Shown piece by piece: positions 24,402 through 32,578 of a DNA stretch of 32,606 nt. The translations under genes were made by a program, and so were the position numbers. Origin of the DNA: an uncultured Bacteroidota bacterium (GTDB lineage: Bacteria; Bacteroidota; Bacteroidia; NS11-12g; UBA9320). Location: positions 1-32,606 of the forward strand of contig CAJXIQ010000007.1 in the NCBI GenBank assembly GCA_913054375.1. Reading direction: 5' to 3'. How positions within the stretch are numbered: the first letter of the stretch is position 1; every line of letters begins with the position of its first letter. The notes under the pieces were generated by a model. It was not told the origin of the DNA and did no database searches. It worked only from the letters and a program-made list of their open reading frames with translations.

Positions 24402-26180
24402 TTATTGAAAAAAACGTTCCAAACTGCTCTTTGTTAGTTTTACAATGATGGCCTTGCCTGCATTGTTGTTTGTATACTGTTTACACTGAAGCAAATCACT
24501 CACCAGATTACTCATCTCAGCCTCGCTCAATGCCTTGCCTGCCTTAATGGCAGCGTTCTTTGCGGTAGCTTGCCGCAACGCATCTTTTTTGGCTATTTTT
24601 AAGTCTTGGAAATTGGTTTTAAAGTCATCCAGTATTTGTACTACGATATCTGCACCGTCTACTTTACTGAGTTCACTAGGCAACCCATTTATGATAATGG
24701 CATCTTTGCCAAACTCGCTGGTGTCAAAACCAAGGGCATTTATCTCATCCTTCATTTCAAAATAGAGCAAAAGATCGGCTTTACTCATTGCTATGGTGCG
24801 GGGAAACAGTAGCTGCTGCGAGGCAATTTGTTGATTTTCTGTATACCGTTCATACAAGATCTGGGCGTGTGCTCTATGCTGATTTATAATGCACAATTCT
24901 CCGTCTATTTTGGTGATGATAAAGGCATTTTCTATCTGAAAAATATCAGTGAATATTCTATTTTCTTCATGCTTGTCTGCAGGTGTCTCATTGAAAATAT
25001 CGCGCTGTTGCACTTGCTGTACAGGCGTATTGAGTAATTCATCTAGTTTTTCCCATTCGGTACTTGTACGCTGCTTGGGTGTCTCAAAAGGATTGAACCG
25101 CACATTTGGCTCCGTTGTTTTAAGACTAGGATTATACTCGCGATGCAATGGAGGCTCTGTGGCATTGTGCAACTGAGCTTGTGTAGGCATTACAAAATGT
25201 ACACCTAAGGTTTTTTTGATAACACTCTGCAGTAGCGTATATACATGTCTGCCATCCTCAAATTTTACCTCATGTTTTGTTGGGTGAATGTTTACGTCTA
25301 TTTTTCCGGGATCTACATTCAGAAACAGGACAAAGAACGGATACGTTTTTTCCTCTAGCAAACTACCATATGCAGAGCTTATTGCATGGTTTAGGTAGGC
25401 ATCTTTAATGAATCTTCCGTTGGCAAATAGGTATTGACTTCCTCTGGTGCGTTTGGCTATTGTAGGGGAGCCTATGTACCCAGTTATACCTACTATTTCT
25501 GTTTGTTCGCTGGCATCGATAAGGTTTTCTTCTTTTACGCTGAAAAGATCTGCAATTCTATGTTTTAGGTTGCCACCTCTTAGTTTAGATAGGTTTTTGT
25601 CTTGGTTGTAAAATTCGAAACTTAGTGCAGGGTATGCTAAAGCTATTCGCTGGTATTCTTCAAAAATATGCTTGGTTTCTACCGCTATACTTTTTAGGAA
25701 ATTCTTGCGAGCAGGTATGTTATAAAAGAGATTCTTTACGGTGATTGAGGTACCTTGGTTGGTTGCTGTATTTTCTTGTGTTTCTACTGTACCTGCATTT
25801 ATGACTATACGTGTACCCACACTTTCTTCTCCACTCTTGGTTCGCATTTCTACCTCGCTTACTGACGCTATACTGGCTAGCGCTTCGCCCCTAAAACCGA
25901 GGGTGTTCAAATTATATAAATCGCCTGCCTTTGTTATCTTAGAGGTGGCATGCCGTTCCCAGCACATTCTGGCATCAAATGCGTTCATGCCTGTCCCGTT
26001 ATCATCTACTTGGATGTGGGTACAGCCTCCATTTTTAATAAAAAGTTTGATTTCTGTGGACCCAGCATCTACCGCATTTTCGAGCAGTTCTTTTACCACA
26101 GATGCGGGGCGTTGTACTACCTCTCCCGCGGCTATCTGATTGGCGGTGCTTTCGGGTAGTAATTGTATAATTCCAGGCAT
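24402..26180 (-). CDS. mutL: DNA mismatch repair protein MutL
   Basis: A 592-residue mismatch-repair matchmaker linking MutS to downstream excision. The N-terminal GHKL ATPase is complete: ELLENAVDAG (31-40), VDDNGTGM, RHATSKI and GFRGEALASIASV. The transducer domain includes GRFIKDAYLNHA and DVNIHPTKHEVKFED. A variable, Pro/Gln-rich linker (about 330-405) leads to the C-terminal dimerisation domain. There the endonuclease motif DQHA(x)2E(x)4E is replaced by NQHRAHAQILYE near residue 433: the first Asp is Asn and the first Glu is Ala. The terminal CPHGRP zinc motif is also absent (NNAGKAIIVKL instead). So nicking activity looks lost. It is the second gene of a seven-gene operon. Confidence 0.96.
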   Translation of the reverse strand: MPGIIQLLPESTANQIAAGEVVQRPASVVKELLENAVDAGSTEIKLFIKNGGCTHIQVDDNGTGMNAFDARMCWERHATSKITKAGDLYNLNTLGFRGEALASIASVSEVEMRTKSGEESVGTRIVINAGTVETQENTATNQGTSITVKNLFYNIPARKNFLKSIAVETKHIFEEYQRIALAYPALSFEFYNQDKNLSKLRGGNLKHRIADLFSVKEENLIDASEQTEIVGITGYIGSPTIAKRTRGSQYLFANGRFIKDAYLNHAISSAYGSLLEEKTYPFFVLFLNVDPGKIDVNIHPTKHEVKFEDGRHVYTLLQSVIKKTLGVHFVMPTQAQLHNATEPPLHREYNPSLKTTEPNVRFNPFETPKQRTSTEWEKLDELLNTPVQQVQQRDIFNETPADKHEENRIFTDIFQIENAFIITKIDGELCIINQHRAHAQILYERYTENQQIASQQLLFPRTIAMSKADLLLYFEMKDEINALGFDTSEFGKDAIIINGLPSELSKVDGADIVVQILDDFKTNFQDLKIAKKDALRQATAKNAAIKAGKALSEAEMSNLVSDLLQCKQYTNNNAGKAIIVKLTKSSLERFFQ

Positions 26181-26190
26181 CTATTCGAGC

Positions 26191-26520
26191 TTATTGAGAC
26201 AAGCCTTCGAAGATAATTTTTAGAAGATTAGAATCCCAGAGATAATAGAAAATAACCGTTAGAATAATAGCAATAGCCGCTATACGTGCTACATACAATT
26301 TGTGGCCGGGCGCTGTACCATACCTATTACTTGTCTGCTTGGCTTTGTAAGCACGACGTATATGGTCCTTCACATCATCTTTAGAACGCGCTTCTTCTCC
26401 CATTTCTCTCTTAATATCATCTACCCTTGAGTGAAGTTCTTCTTTGGCTTCATCATAGAAAACAGGCGTGTAATTGAACTTACGGTACTTCGGTAGTCTG
26501 GAAAATTTAAGGTTAATCAT
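26191..26520 (-). CDS. Small membrane protein conserved next to mutL, function unknown
   Basis: A 109-residue protein. It opens MINLKFSRLPKYRKFNYTPVFYD, then has a charged helical stretch with EELHSRVDDIKREMG. One transmembrane helix near the C-terminus (about 78-96, ARIAAIAIILTVIFYYLW) is followed by a short tail. From memory, genes with this Lys/Arg-rich opening commonly precede mutL in Bacteroidota, sometimes annotated as 'riboflavin synthase subunit beta'; that label is not supported by anything visible here. It ends 10 nt before mutL and is the first gene of the operon, with a perfect TAAATTTG promoter box 8 nt before its ATG. Confidence 0.8.
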   Translation of the reverse strand: MINLKFSRLPKYRKFNYTPVFYDEAKEELHSRVDDIKREMGEEARSKDDVKDHIRRAYKAKQTSNRYGTAPGHKLYVARIAAIAIILTVIFYYLWDSNLLKIIFEGLSQ

Positions 26521-26528
26521 ACGCTCTG

Positions 26529-26536
26529 CAAATTTA
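26529..26536 (-). promoter_or_regulatory. Bacteroidota -7 promoter box of the mutL-rhomboid operon
   Basis: TAAATTTG on the minus strand is a perfect -7 match, 8 nt before the ATG of the first operon gene. No clear TTG is seen 17-22 nt upstream. Confidence 0.5.
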
Positions 26537-26613
26537 CGGTTTTGTGGGTAAAGCCATTGAACAGGGTGTTACTTGCTTGGTATTGACCTTTTTATTGGCT
26601 TGATTCGGTAACG

Positions 26614-27321
26614 TTAAGGGTTACAATTTTCATAATGCGAACGCTCGGCAACTACTATATGGTGGTCCAGTGCCTTTTGGTACTCTTCACACGCAAATTC
26701 TGTTTCGTCTATTTGGAGGTATAAATTTCCTTTAATGTAGTGAACCATTTTGTACTTGGGTAGCAATTTTTCTACCGAGCTATAGTCGCGTAGGGCTCCG
26801 TTTATGTCCTTCATTTCTACCTTAAGCTCCGCTCTTCTTTTGTAGAGATCCCCGGATAGGTTGTCTATGCGGATGGCAACGTCGAGGTCAGCTAATGCTA
26901 GTACTTCATCTCCATTGGCATTGTGTGCATCTGCCCTAACCTTTAGGAAAGGGACGCTTCTTGGGTTATCTAAAAGTATGTAGGTGTAGTCCTTTATAGC
27001 GGCATCGTATTGCTTTAGCTCTACTTGGCAGAGGCCTCGGTAGTAGTATGCCTCTCTGTATATTGGGTTTAGTGTTAATGTTTTAGTGAAATCTCTTGTT
27101 GCATCTGCGTATTTCCCAGCATTAAACTCTGTTGTACCTCTATTGAAATAGCCTCTAAAATCAGCTGGATTTAGCACAATGTATTTACTGTAAAGGATCA
27201 AGGCTTTACTGTATTCTCTTTCTAGTGTAGCTCGATTTGCTTGAATGAGCAATTCAGCTGCTGTTTGTGCATACGTGTTTGCAAAAAATAAGAGTAGGAG
27301 TGCCGTAAGTATTGGTTTCAT
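26614..27321 (-). CDS. Secreted TPR-repeat protein
   Basis: A 235-residue protein with a signal peptide (MKPILTALLLLFFANTYA) followed by about five tetratricopeptide repeats through most of its length, such as ALILYSKYIVLNPADFRGYFNRG, ATRDFTKTLTLNPIYREAYYYRG, AIKDYTYILLDNPRS and ALADLDVAIRIDNLSGDLYKRR. TPRs mediate protein-protein contacts, so it is probably a periplasmic scaffold; no partner can be inferred. The track's first codon (27324) is a TTG; the next codon is the ATG at 27321 and is preferred. It is separated by 93 bp from the mutL operon's first gene. Confidence 0.85.
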   Translation of the reverse strand: MKPILTALLLLFFANTYAQTAAELLIQANRATLEREYSKALILYSKYIVLNPADFRGYFNRGTTEFNAGKYADATRDFTKTLTLNPIYREAYYYRGLCQVELKQYDAAIKDYTYILLDNPRSVPFLKVRADAHNANGDEVLALADLDVAIRIDNLSGDLYKRRAELKVEMKDINGALRDYSSVEKLLPKYKMVHYIKGNLYLQIDETEFACEEYQKALDHHIVVAERSHYENCNP

Positions 27322-27338
27322 CAATGAGTTTATAACTG

Positions 27339-27370
27339 CAAATAAAGTACGGTATTGTATGTACTCTCAA
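27339..27370 (-). promoter_or_regulatory. Probable promoter of the TPR-protein gene
   Basis: On the minus strand TTG (27368-27370), a 21-nt spacer and TTTATTTG (27339-27346; seven of eight -7 positions). The ATG at 27321 lies 17 nt downstream. Confidence 0.45.
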
Positions 27371-27444
27371 AAAATCTATGCACAGGTGTGAATCCATTTG
27401 GCTAAGATTGTTTATAATTGAATCGGAATAAATAAAAAAATAGA

Positions 27445-27912
27445 ATGATGAAAAGATTTACTTTAGCTGCACTAGTGTTAAGTGTAGTGACAATTGCGAG
27501 TGCAGTAATGATAAACGGACTAACTGCAGATGACATAAAAGGCACGTATTGGAATGCTGAAAAAACGGCACACATACGCATGTACAAGGCTAAGAATGGC
27601 AAATACTATGGCAAAATAGAATATTTGGTTGAGCCAAATGACGCGAGTGGAAATCCCAAAAAGGATCCGGAAAATTCAAACGAAGAGCTTAGGGATAGAG
27701 ATCGTCTTGGTATGGTCATAGCTAAAGGTTTTACATGGGATGCTGACGAAAATGAGTGGAATGATGGAACCATCTATAATCCGACAGATGGTAAAACGTA
27801 TGATGGATATATGTACTTTGAAGGAGACGATAAGAAAAATTTGTATCTAAGAGGCTTTGTTCTGGGTATGCCGTTCTTAGGCAAAACCAGTGAATGGACT
27901 AGGATAAAATAA
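27445..27912 (+). CDS. DUF2147-family secreted protein
   Basis: A 155-residue exported protein. The N-terminus (FTLAALVLSVVTIASAVMI) is a signal or anchor segment. The mature part follows the DUF2147 pattern: IKGTYWNAEKTAHIRMYKA, KYYGKIEYLVEP, LGMVIAKGFTWDADENEWNDGTIYNPTDGKTYDG, then MYFEGDDKKNLYLRGFVLG and a closing LGKTSEWTRI. DUF2147 is a small beta-barrel family without established function. Two ATGs are in tandem (27445, 27448); either could be used. A terminator-shaped hairpin lies 70 nt beyond the stop codon, inside the convergent hydrolase gene. Confidence 0.88.
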   Translation: MMKRFTLAALVLSVVTIASAVMINGLTADDIKGTYWNAEKTAHIRMYKAKNGKYYGKIEYLVEPNDASGNPKKDPENSNEELRDRDRLGMVIAKGFTWDADENEWNDGTIYNPTDGKTYDGYMYFEGDDKKNLYLRGFVLGMPFLGKTSEWTRIK

Positions 27913-27921
27913 GTGCAGTGA

Positions 27922-27947
27922 ATAATACTTTCTTTTGTGGGTATTAT
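27922..27947. other. Weak inverted repeat between convergent genes
   Basis: ATAATAC and GTATTAT pair (7 bp, A/T rich) around a 12-nt loop in the 42-bp gap between DUF2147 and the hydrolase. No U-run follows on either strand, so the hairpin at 27982 is the better terminator. Confidence 0.25.
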
Positions 27948-27954
27948 CTGGCAA

Positions 27955-28737
27955 CTAGCGCACCGCAGCAACAAATTCAATAAAATGCTTCACTTCAGTG
28001 AGGCATTTTTTTTGGTCTTCTAGCATACTGAGGTGACCCACATTGGTCAAGTTACCTATTTGTGCTGCTTGGCATTTTGCTGCTTGTCCATATATTTCCT
28101 TCGCTTGGTAGTAGGGGTCTTCTTCTCCACGCAATAGTAAGACGGGCTTATCAAATGTGTCTAGGACACTGCTGCGGTCCTTCCTATCTCTCATAGCGTG
28201 CAATCCAGCTATAACAGATGCCGTAGGTGTAGCATTCACCATAGCCGTCAAATTTTCTCTTAGTCGTGCCCTATGGGAAGAAGCTACGAGGCCTGACATG
28301 AAGATGCGAAAGAACTCGGAGGTACCATACGTATTAATGAAATTTATGGACTTGAGCCTATTCTCTTTTTTAATGCTGTTATCTGCATAGGTGGTAGAGT
28401 GGATAAATGCAGCAGCAGCTAAGCTGCTGGGGTATTGGTGTATGTATTCTGCGACAATATAACCGCCAAGCGAATGACCTAAAAGTATAGGTTGTTCCAC
28501 GTTTTCGTAGTCTAGTAGATTTTTAATCTGTTTGACAACTTCAGGGATAGTCGTAAAAGGGATAGATGTGCTAGCGCCAAAACCAGGAAGGTCTATTGCT
28601 ATGCAGGTGTGCGTTTTGGCAAACGCGGTTATGAGAGGCTCCCAAATCCTGGAGTCTTCACAAAAACCATGTAAAAAACAAAGGTGGGGACCTGTCCCCA
28701 CCTTTGTATATGTTATTTGGTTAAAACGCGAAAGCAA
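27955..28737 (-). CDS. Alpha/beta-hydrolase
   Basis: A 260-residue alpha/beta-hydrolase. The oxyanion region is LCFLHGFCEDSR (19-30). The nucleophile elbow is LGHSLGG with Ser89, and the likely acid is Asp207 in RGEEDPYY, with His235 in NVGHLSML. The triad is complete. The fold covers esterases, lactonases, dehalogenase-like and C-C hydrolases, so substrate is open. The start is a TTG at 28737, 7 nt after the stop of the PpiD-like gene; no in-frame ATG precedes the conserved region, and the N-terminus it gives (ITYTKVGTGPHLCFLHGF) is family-typical. Within the first 22 codons the DNA forms a strong hairpin followed by six Ts facing its own transcription, and its last codons form another. Confidence 0.9.
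   Translation of the reverse strand: MLSRFNQITYTKVGTGPHLCFLHGFCEDSRIWEPLITAFAKTHTCIAIDLPGFGASTSIPFTTIPEVVKQIKNLLDYENVEQPILLGHSLGGYIVAEYIHQYPSSLAAAAFIHSTTYADNSIKKENRLKSINFINTYGTSEFFRIFMSGLVASSHRARLRENLTAMVNATPTASVIAGLHAMRDRKDRSSVLDTFDKPVLLLRGEEDPYYQAKEIYGQAAKCQAAQIGNLTNVGHLSMLEDQKKCLTEVKHFIEFVAAVR
27982..28013 (+). terminator. Rho-independent terminator of the DUF2147 gene, embedded in hydrolase 3' end
   Basis: AAAATGC-T-TCACT pairs with AGTGA-G-GCATTTT (13 bp counting one T-G pair) around a very short loop, and T runs eight long at the 3' side. It lies 70 nt past the DUF2147 stop on the plus strand. The reverse strand also has an AT-rich 3' side, so it may act in both directions. Confidence 0.65.
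28673..28706 (-). terminator. Terminator-shaped hairpin after the PpiD-like gene, inside hydrolase codons 11-22
   Basis: CAAAGGTGGGGAC and GTCCCCACCTTTG are perfect 13-nt inverted arms 2 nt apart (12-bp stem with a tetraloop once the inner pair opens). On the minus strand it is followed directly by TTTTTT. It lies about 38 nt after the PpiD stop codon and has the shape of its terminator, yet it falls within the hydrolase reading frame. Confidence 0.7.
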
Positions 28738-28744
28738 TAGCGTC

Positions 28745-30889
28745 CTAGTTGTAGAATTTGTAACGTTGATCTTTTACCTCGGCCTTCTTGATAAGTGCGG
28801 CTTGTACTTCGTTTCCTCCTTGTGTATTCTGTGCAGACGTTCGTTGCATCTGATCCTTGAGTGAATCAAGGCTCTCGGCGTCGTATTCATTTGCGTTGTT
28901 TACAAACACCACTGCTACACCGGTTGTTCCTTCTATTGCATTGGAGTGTTTTCCTACTGGAGTACCCAGTATACTTCCTATGATCTTGTAATCTTGGCCT
29001 ATATTAGGAAGGCTGCCTGTATTAAAAGAAGCAGCAGGTACTGGTGTTATCACAGCGTTCAAAGCGTTACTCAATTCATCTGCTGTTTCGGCTGTTGCCA
29101 AAGCTGCATTCATTCTAGGCAGTAGGATTTCTGCTTTCTTTTGGTTCTTGATGATAAACTCTATTTCACCACGTAGGTCTTCGGCATTTGGTATACCTTC
29201 TTCTCTTATCTTAGAAACCCTAGCCACGACAAGACTTCCGTCTACATCTATTACACCAGAAACACTACCTTCTTCGGTAGAGGAATTAAACAACCATTCT
29301 GCTATTTTATCAGATTCGGTTATGTTCGGGATAGTTCTATTTTCTTCTGTTATCTTGTTCGCTACACGCTTACCAAGTCCCATACTTTCTGCAACTTCTT
29401 CAAAACTCTGCTCTCCATTCACTTTACCGAGAAATTCGCCAGCTTTTTTGTAGAATGCACCGTCTGTTGCCGTGCTTGGAAATATACGTTGGTCTACAAT
29501 TGCCACTTTTACAGTTTTGCGACTTACAGCAGATGTAGTTTTGGCTAAGTGAACACCTCTATTACTTCTAACGATTATGTAGTTCCCCTGTCTTGAGGTC
29601 ATAAGGCGGTTTACAAGTCTTTTGGGGTATTTTCCCGATTTTTCCCTTATCCAGCCCATATCTCCACCAGTGGCTCTGGTAGCATCAAAGTTTCTTGATG
29701 ATGCTTGAGCAGAAAAAGTAGTTGTCCCTTTTTTTATCTTAGCTAACACTTCTCTAGCCTCCGTCTCCGCATCAGCAGTATCTGTTCCGGCTACTGAAAA
29801 GAGAATATGACTCCCTCTAACAGAACGCAGAGAGTCTGAACCAAAATCCAATATTTTAACTACACTGTACACTCCGTTTTGTTCGAACGGACCTACAACT
29901 TTACCCGCTTCTTCATCAAAAATTCTATTTTCAACTTCGGGGGAGAATGAACCTCTTACTTGAAAAGCTGGGTTGAAAGGAGTTTCGCTACCCATGATGC
30001 TAACAAAGGCAGAATCGTTCTTTGTATTAGAAAACTTCTCTATTGTTTCTCCTGCCCATTCAATCATACCAACCGAGTCTTTCGTAGAAGGAACGACATC
30101 CAATTTGATGTATTCTATATCTCTGCTGGCTTGTTGTACGTATTTGCTTTTATGTTGTTTGGCATACGCTAGTATTTCGGCATTAGAAACTGAAATATTG
30201 GAATCTGCTATTTGGGCATAAGGTAAGCTCACAATTGACGCATTTACGGTTTGTTCAGTCTCTTTACCTCTAATGCGAGCCTCTAAGTCAGTGGTGTAAT
30301 ACGAACTTGAAACCAAGTTGCGGTACTTCTCAGCTATTAAACCTGTGGTAAATTGCTCTTGGAACGTGGTCCAACTCTGTCTTGCTTGTGGATTTTCGTT
30401 TATATCCTGCTTTAGAAACTGAATAAGTCGCTGCTTGTCAAATTGGTTACTCTCAGGATCTCTGAAAGATTGCTGTATTTGTGGGTGAGTGTTTGCGCCT
30501 ACGGTTAGATCTTCAAGTTCTGCCGGGCTTACAGATATACCAAGTTGCTCGTATTGAGGTTGTATGGTCTTGGCTTCTATTAGCGAGTTCCACGCTTGAG
30601 TTCTGTATTGCTCAGCTATAGCCTCGTCTATGGTGATGCCGGGGTTGTTTTGAACCAATTGTTGCTTCATTCCCTCGTAGGTGCTGTTAAACTCTTCGTA
30701 CGAAACAGGATTCCCGTTTATACTACCTACTGAATTTTCGGTTGATCCAAAAATACTGCTTCCGCTACTTACTAAATCTGTGAGCACAAAAGCGAGCATA
30801 GCTGCACCTATTACCAAGAATAGGCAACCTGTCTGGTTTTGGATTTTTTGTAGGACACTTGGTTCTTCTTTGTTGTATTTATCTGACAT
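28745..30889 (-). CDS. PpiD/SurA-like periplasmic peptidyl-prolyl isomerase/foldase
   Basis: A 714-residue membrane-anchored foldase that would assist folding of exported proteins. An N-terminal cytoplasmic stub and one transmembrane helix (about 17-38, GCLFLVIGAAMLAFVLTDLV) precede a SurA_N-type chaperone region (SINGNPVSYEEFNSTYEGMK; EQYRTQAWNSLIEAK). One clear PpiC/parvulin domain lies at about 355-455, with RGSHILFSV, GGDMGWIRE and VNRLMTSRQGNYIIVRSNRGVHLAK. A second parvulin-like region follows and is more divergent. Length (~700) matches Bacteroidota PpiD-type proteins, which are longer than E. coli PpiD (~620). The 3' end is 7 nt from the hydrolase start codon. The upstream gap has TAATTTGCAC, an imperfect -7-like box. 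Confidence 0.92.
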   Translation of the reverse strand: MSDKYNKEEPSVLQKIQNQTGCLFLVIGAAMLAFVLTDLVSSGSSIFGSTENSVGSINGNPVSYEEFNSTYEGMKQQLVQNNPGITIDEAIAEQYRTQAWNSLIEAKTIQPQYEQLGISVSPAELEDLTVGANTHPQIQQSFRDPESNQFDKQRLIQFLKQDINENPQARQSWTTFQEQFTTGLIAEKYRNLVSSSYYTTDLEARIRGKETEQTVNASIVSLPYAQIADSNISVSNAEILAYAKQHKSKYVQQASRDIEYIKLDVVPSTKDSVGMIEWAGETIEKFSNTKNDSAFVSIMGSETPFNPAFQVRGSFSPEVENRIFDEEAGKVVGPFEQNGVYSVVKILDFGSDSLRSVRGSHILFSVAGTDTADAETEAREVLAKIKKGTTTFSAQASSRNFDATRATGGDMGWIREKSGKYPKRLVNRLMTSRQGNYIIVRSNRGVHLAKTTSAVSRKTVKVAIVDQRIFPSTATDGAFYKKAGEFLGKVNGEQSFEEVAESMGLGKRVANKITEENRTIPNITESDKIAEWLFNSSTEEGSVSGVIDVDGSLVVARVSKIREEGIPNAEDLRGEIEFIIKNQKKAEILLPRMNAALATAETADELSNALNAVITPVPAASFNTGSLPNIGQDYKIIGSILGTPVGKHSNAIEGTTGVAVVFVNNANEYDAESLDSLKDQMQRTSAQNTQGGNEVQAALIKKAEVKDQRYKFYN

Positions 30890-30966
30890 TCTTTTCGTCG
30901 TTAAAAAATAGTGTGCAAATTACGTTGATTTGACCTGAAAAGGCAAAGGAAATATAAGGAGTGTAA

Positions 30967-30990
30967 TTACCCTAGTTAAGGCAAGGGTAA
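30967..30990 (-). terminator. Possible stem-loop terminator after the Asp-box protein gene
   Basis: TTACCCT and AGGGTAA form a perfect 7-bp stem with a 10-nt loop, 7 nt after the stop at 30998. No U-run follows, so this may only protect the 3' end. Confidence 0.35.
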
Positions 30991-30997
30991 ATCAATA

Positions 30998-32560
30998 TCA
31001 ATTTAGCTGAATCTTACGTCTGTAAACGTTTCGTACCGCTAGGTCTCTTATCCGGTATTTTATACGATATATATGGGCTTCAGGCTCAATATTTATAACT
31101 CCAAGTATGTGGTCCCAGCTGGTGTTTGAGCCCCGGTATAGGGCTTTGTATGAGTGCTTACTTTTCTTTCCGTTTTTTTCTACGTGAATTACCATTTTAG
31201 TTTTGTGCGGGTGCTCTACATTGAGAATTATTTGAGCGGTATCACTATTGCGGACTATTGCCACGGTATTGTTTATAGCCAATTTACTAAAAATTCCGTT
31301 ACTTATTGTCGCTTCTGTCACTAGCTTTATTTCTGTTTTTTGGCTAAGGTCATAGGCGGTGTATGCTACTGCCAGTTGGTCGTTATACAATGCTAAATCG
31401 AGGTAATCGCCATAAAACACCTTTTTGCCGGGCAGAGCGGTTACAAATGGGGTTAGTTGTGCATTGGTGACTTTGCCATCTGTTGTGTATGTAGCAAGAC
31501 TTATGGTGTAGAACGTGTTGGTGGGGCTGGTTTTAAAGTCATAGTAGGCAACATGAACATCTCCGGTGTGTTCATCGACAGCCATATTGGGAAAGTACTG
31601 GTGTGTGTTTGTTTTGTCTAAGTTTAGCAGAATAGGCTCACTCCACGTTTTGCCCAGATCTTTACTGGCGAGTAGCCATATATCTGCATTACCATTTCGT
31701 TCATCTGCCCAGCAAATATAGAGACTCTCTCGTATCTTATCAGCTACTAAGAAGGGCATACCATTGGCCCTCATTATATTCGGCATGTCCATGTCCCATC
31801 CTTTTACTTGGAGGGCTACTATACGATCTTGGCCCCACGTTTTTCCGCCATCATTGCTTTGGTCAAAGTAAATATTGCCGAGACCTGCCCAAACAGCATA
31901 AAGGTTTCCCGAAGCATCTACAGCAGTTGTGGCCCCTTCTAAGGTGTTATCACCATCTTCACAATTTCCGACGGTATCTGAAATCGTAATCGCCTGACTA
32001 AAACTATCATTCTTTGAGTTGAGTGCCGCAAAACGTATCCGTGAGTGGTCAGTTGGGTCACTGCTGCCGTATTTGTCAAACTCTGTCCACGTTACATAAA
32101 TATTGTTTTGGTATTTTACGGACCAATCATCCGAACTTAACCACGGCTTATCTTGCATTTTGCCTTTATTGTAACCAAGGCTATAGGATTTCTCCTTCCA
32201 AGGATGTGCACTGTCTATGCGTTGAACGACTATTCTATCGAACCAATCTCCATAGTCTTTTTTTGGTGTTTTAGAGAGATGTGTGTAGTACAAGGATGAC
32301 TTTGCCCAATGCAATACAGGGTCGCCATATACTCCTAGCGGGGAGCTTGCTTTTTGCTTACGAATGATTCCGTTGGAGGTGTTTATGGTGTAAAAATTGG
32401 TAATGTTAGCCGCAACATACAGCAGGCTGTCCCCATTTTCAGAGAAACAGACGCTTGGTTCATTGGGGTTGCCAGTGTCATCTATAATGACTTCAGTTAT
32501 TTGCGGAAATACATTAATTGAACAAGTAATAAGGTAAGCTATAACAGTAAATAATCTCAT
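30998..32560 (-). CDS. Secreted sialidase-like Asp-box beta-propeller protein
   Basis: A 520-residue exported protein with a signal peptide (MRLFTVIAYLITCSINVFPQ). The main part is a beta-propeller of the sialidase/BNR type, with Asp-boxes SNDGGKTWG (near 200-260) and SKDLGKTWSE, and blades such as YVTWTEFDKYGSSDPTD, LYICWADERNGNADIW and VHVAYYDFKTSP. It ends in a beta-rich ~70-residue domain (KNGKKSKHSYKALYRGSNTSWDHI). Asp-boxes are structural, and I cannot confirm the catalytic Arg triad or RIP motif, so sialidase activity is not claimed. No T9SS domain is visible. The track's start (32581) is a TTG from a TCCATTTG promoter box; the ATG at 32560 is preferred. Confidence 0.85.
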   Translation of the reverse strand: MRLFTVIAYLITCSINVFPQITEVIIDDTGNPNEPSVCFSENGDSLLYVAANITNFYTINTSNGIIRKQKASSPLGVYGDPVLHWAKSSLYYTHLSKTPKKDYGDWFDRIVVQRIDSAHPWKEKSYSLGYNKGKMQDKPWLSSDDWSVKYQNNIYVTWTEFDKYGSSDPTDHSRIRFAALNSKNDSFSQAITISDTVGNCEDGDNTLEGATTAVDASGNLYAVWAGLGNIYFDQSNDGGKTWGQDRIVALQVKGWDMDMPNIMRANGMPFLVADKIRESLYICWADERNGNADIWLLASKDLGKTWSEPILLNLDKTNTHQYFPNMAVDEHTGDVHVAYYDFKTSPTNTFYTISLATYTTDGKVTNAQLTPFVTALPGKKVFYGDYLDLALYNDQLAVAYTAYDLSQKTEIKLVTEATISNGIFSKLAINNTVAIVRNSDTAQIILNVEHPHKTKMVIHVEKNGKKSKHSYKALYRGSNTSWDHILGVINIEPEAHIYRIKYRIRDLAVRNVYRRKIQLN

Positions 32561-32578
32561 GGTATAAATAATCAGATG

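Noticed and set aside
25741-26139. 132-aa plus-strand ORF opposite mutL
   Set aside because: Antisense shadow of the highly conserved MutL ATPase domain.
30998-32560. Calling the Asp-box protein a true exo-sialidase
   Set aside because: Only Asp-boxes are visible; the catalytic Arg triad and RIP motif could not be confirmed.
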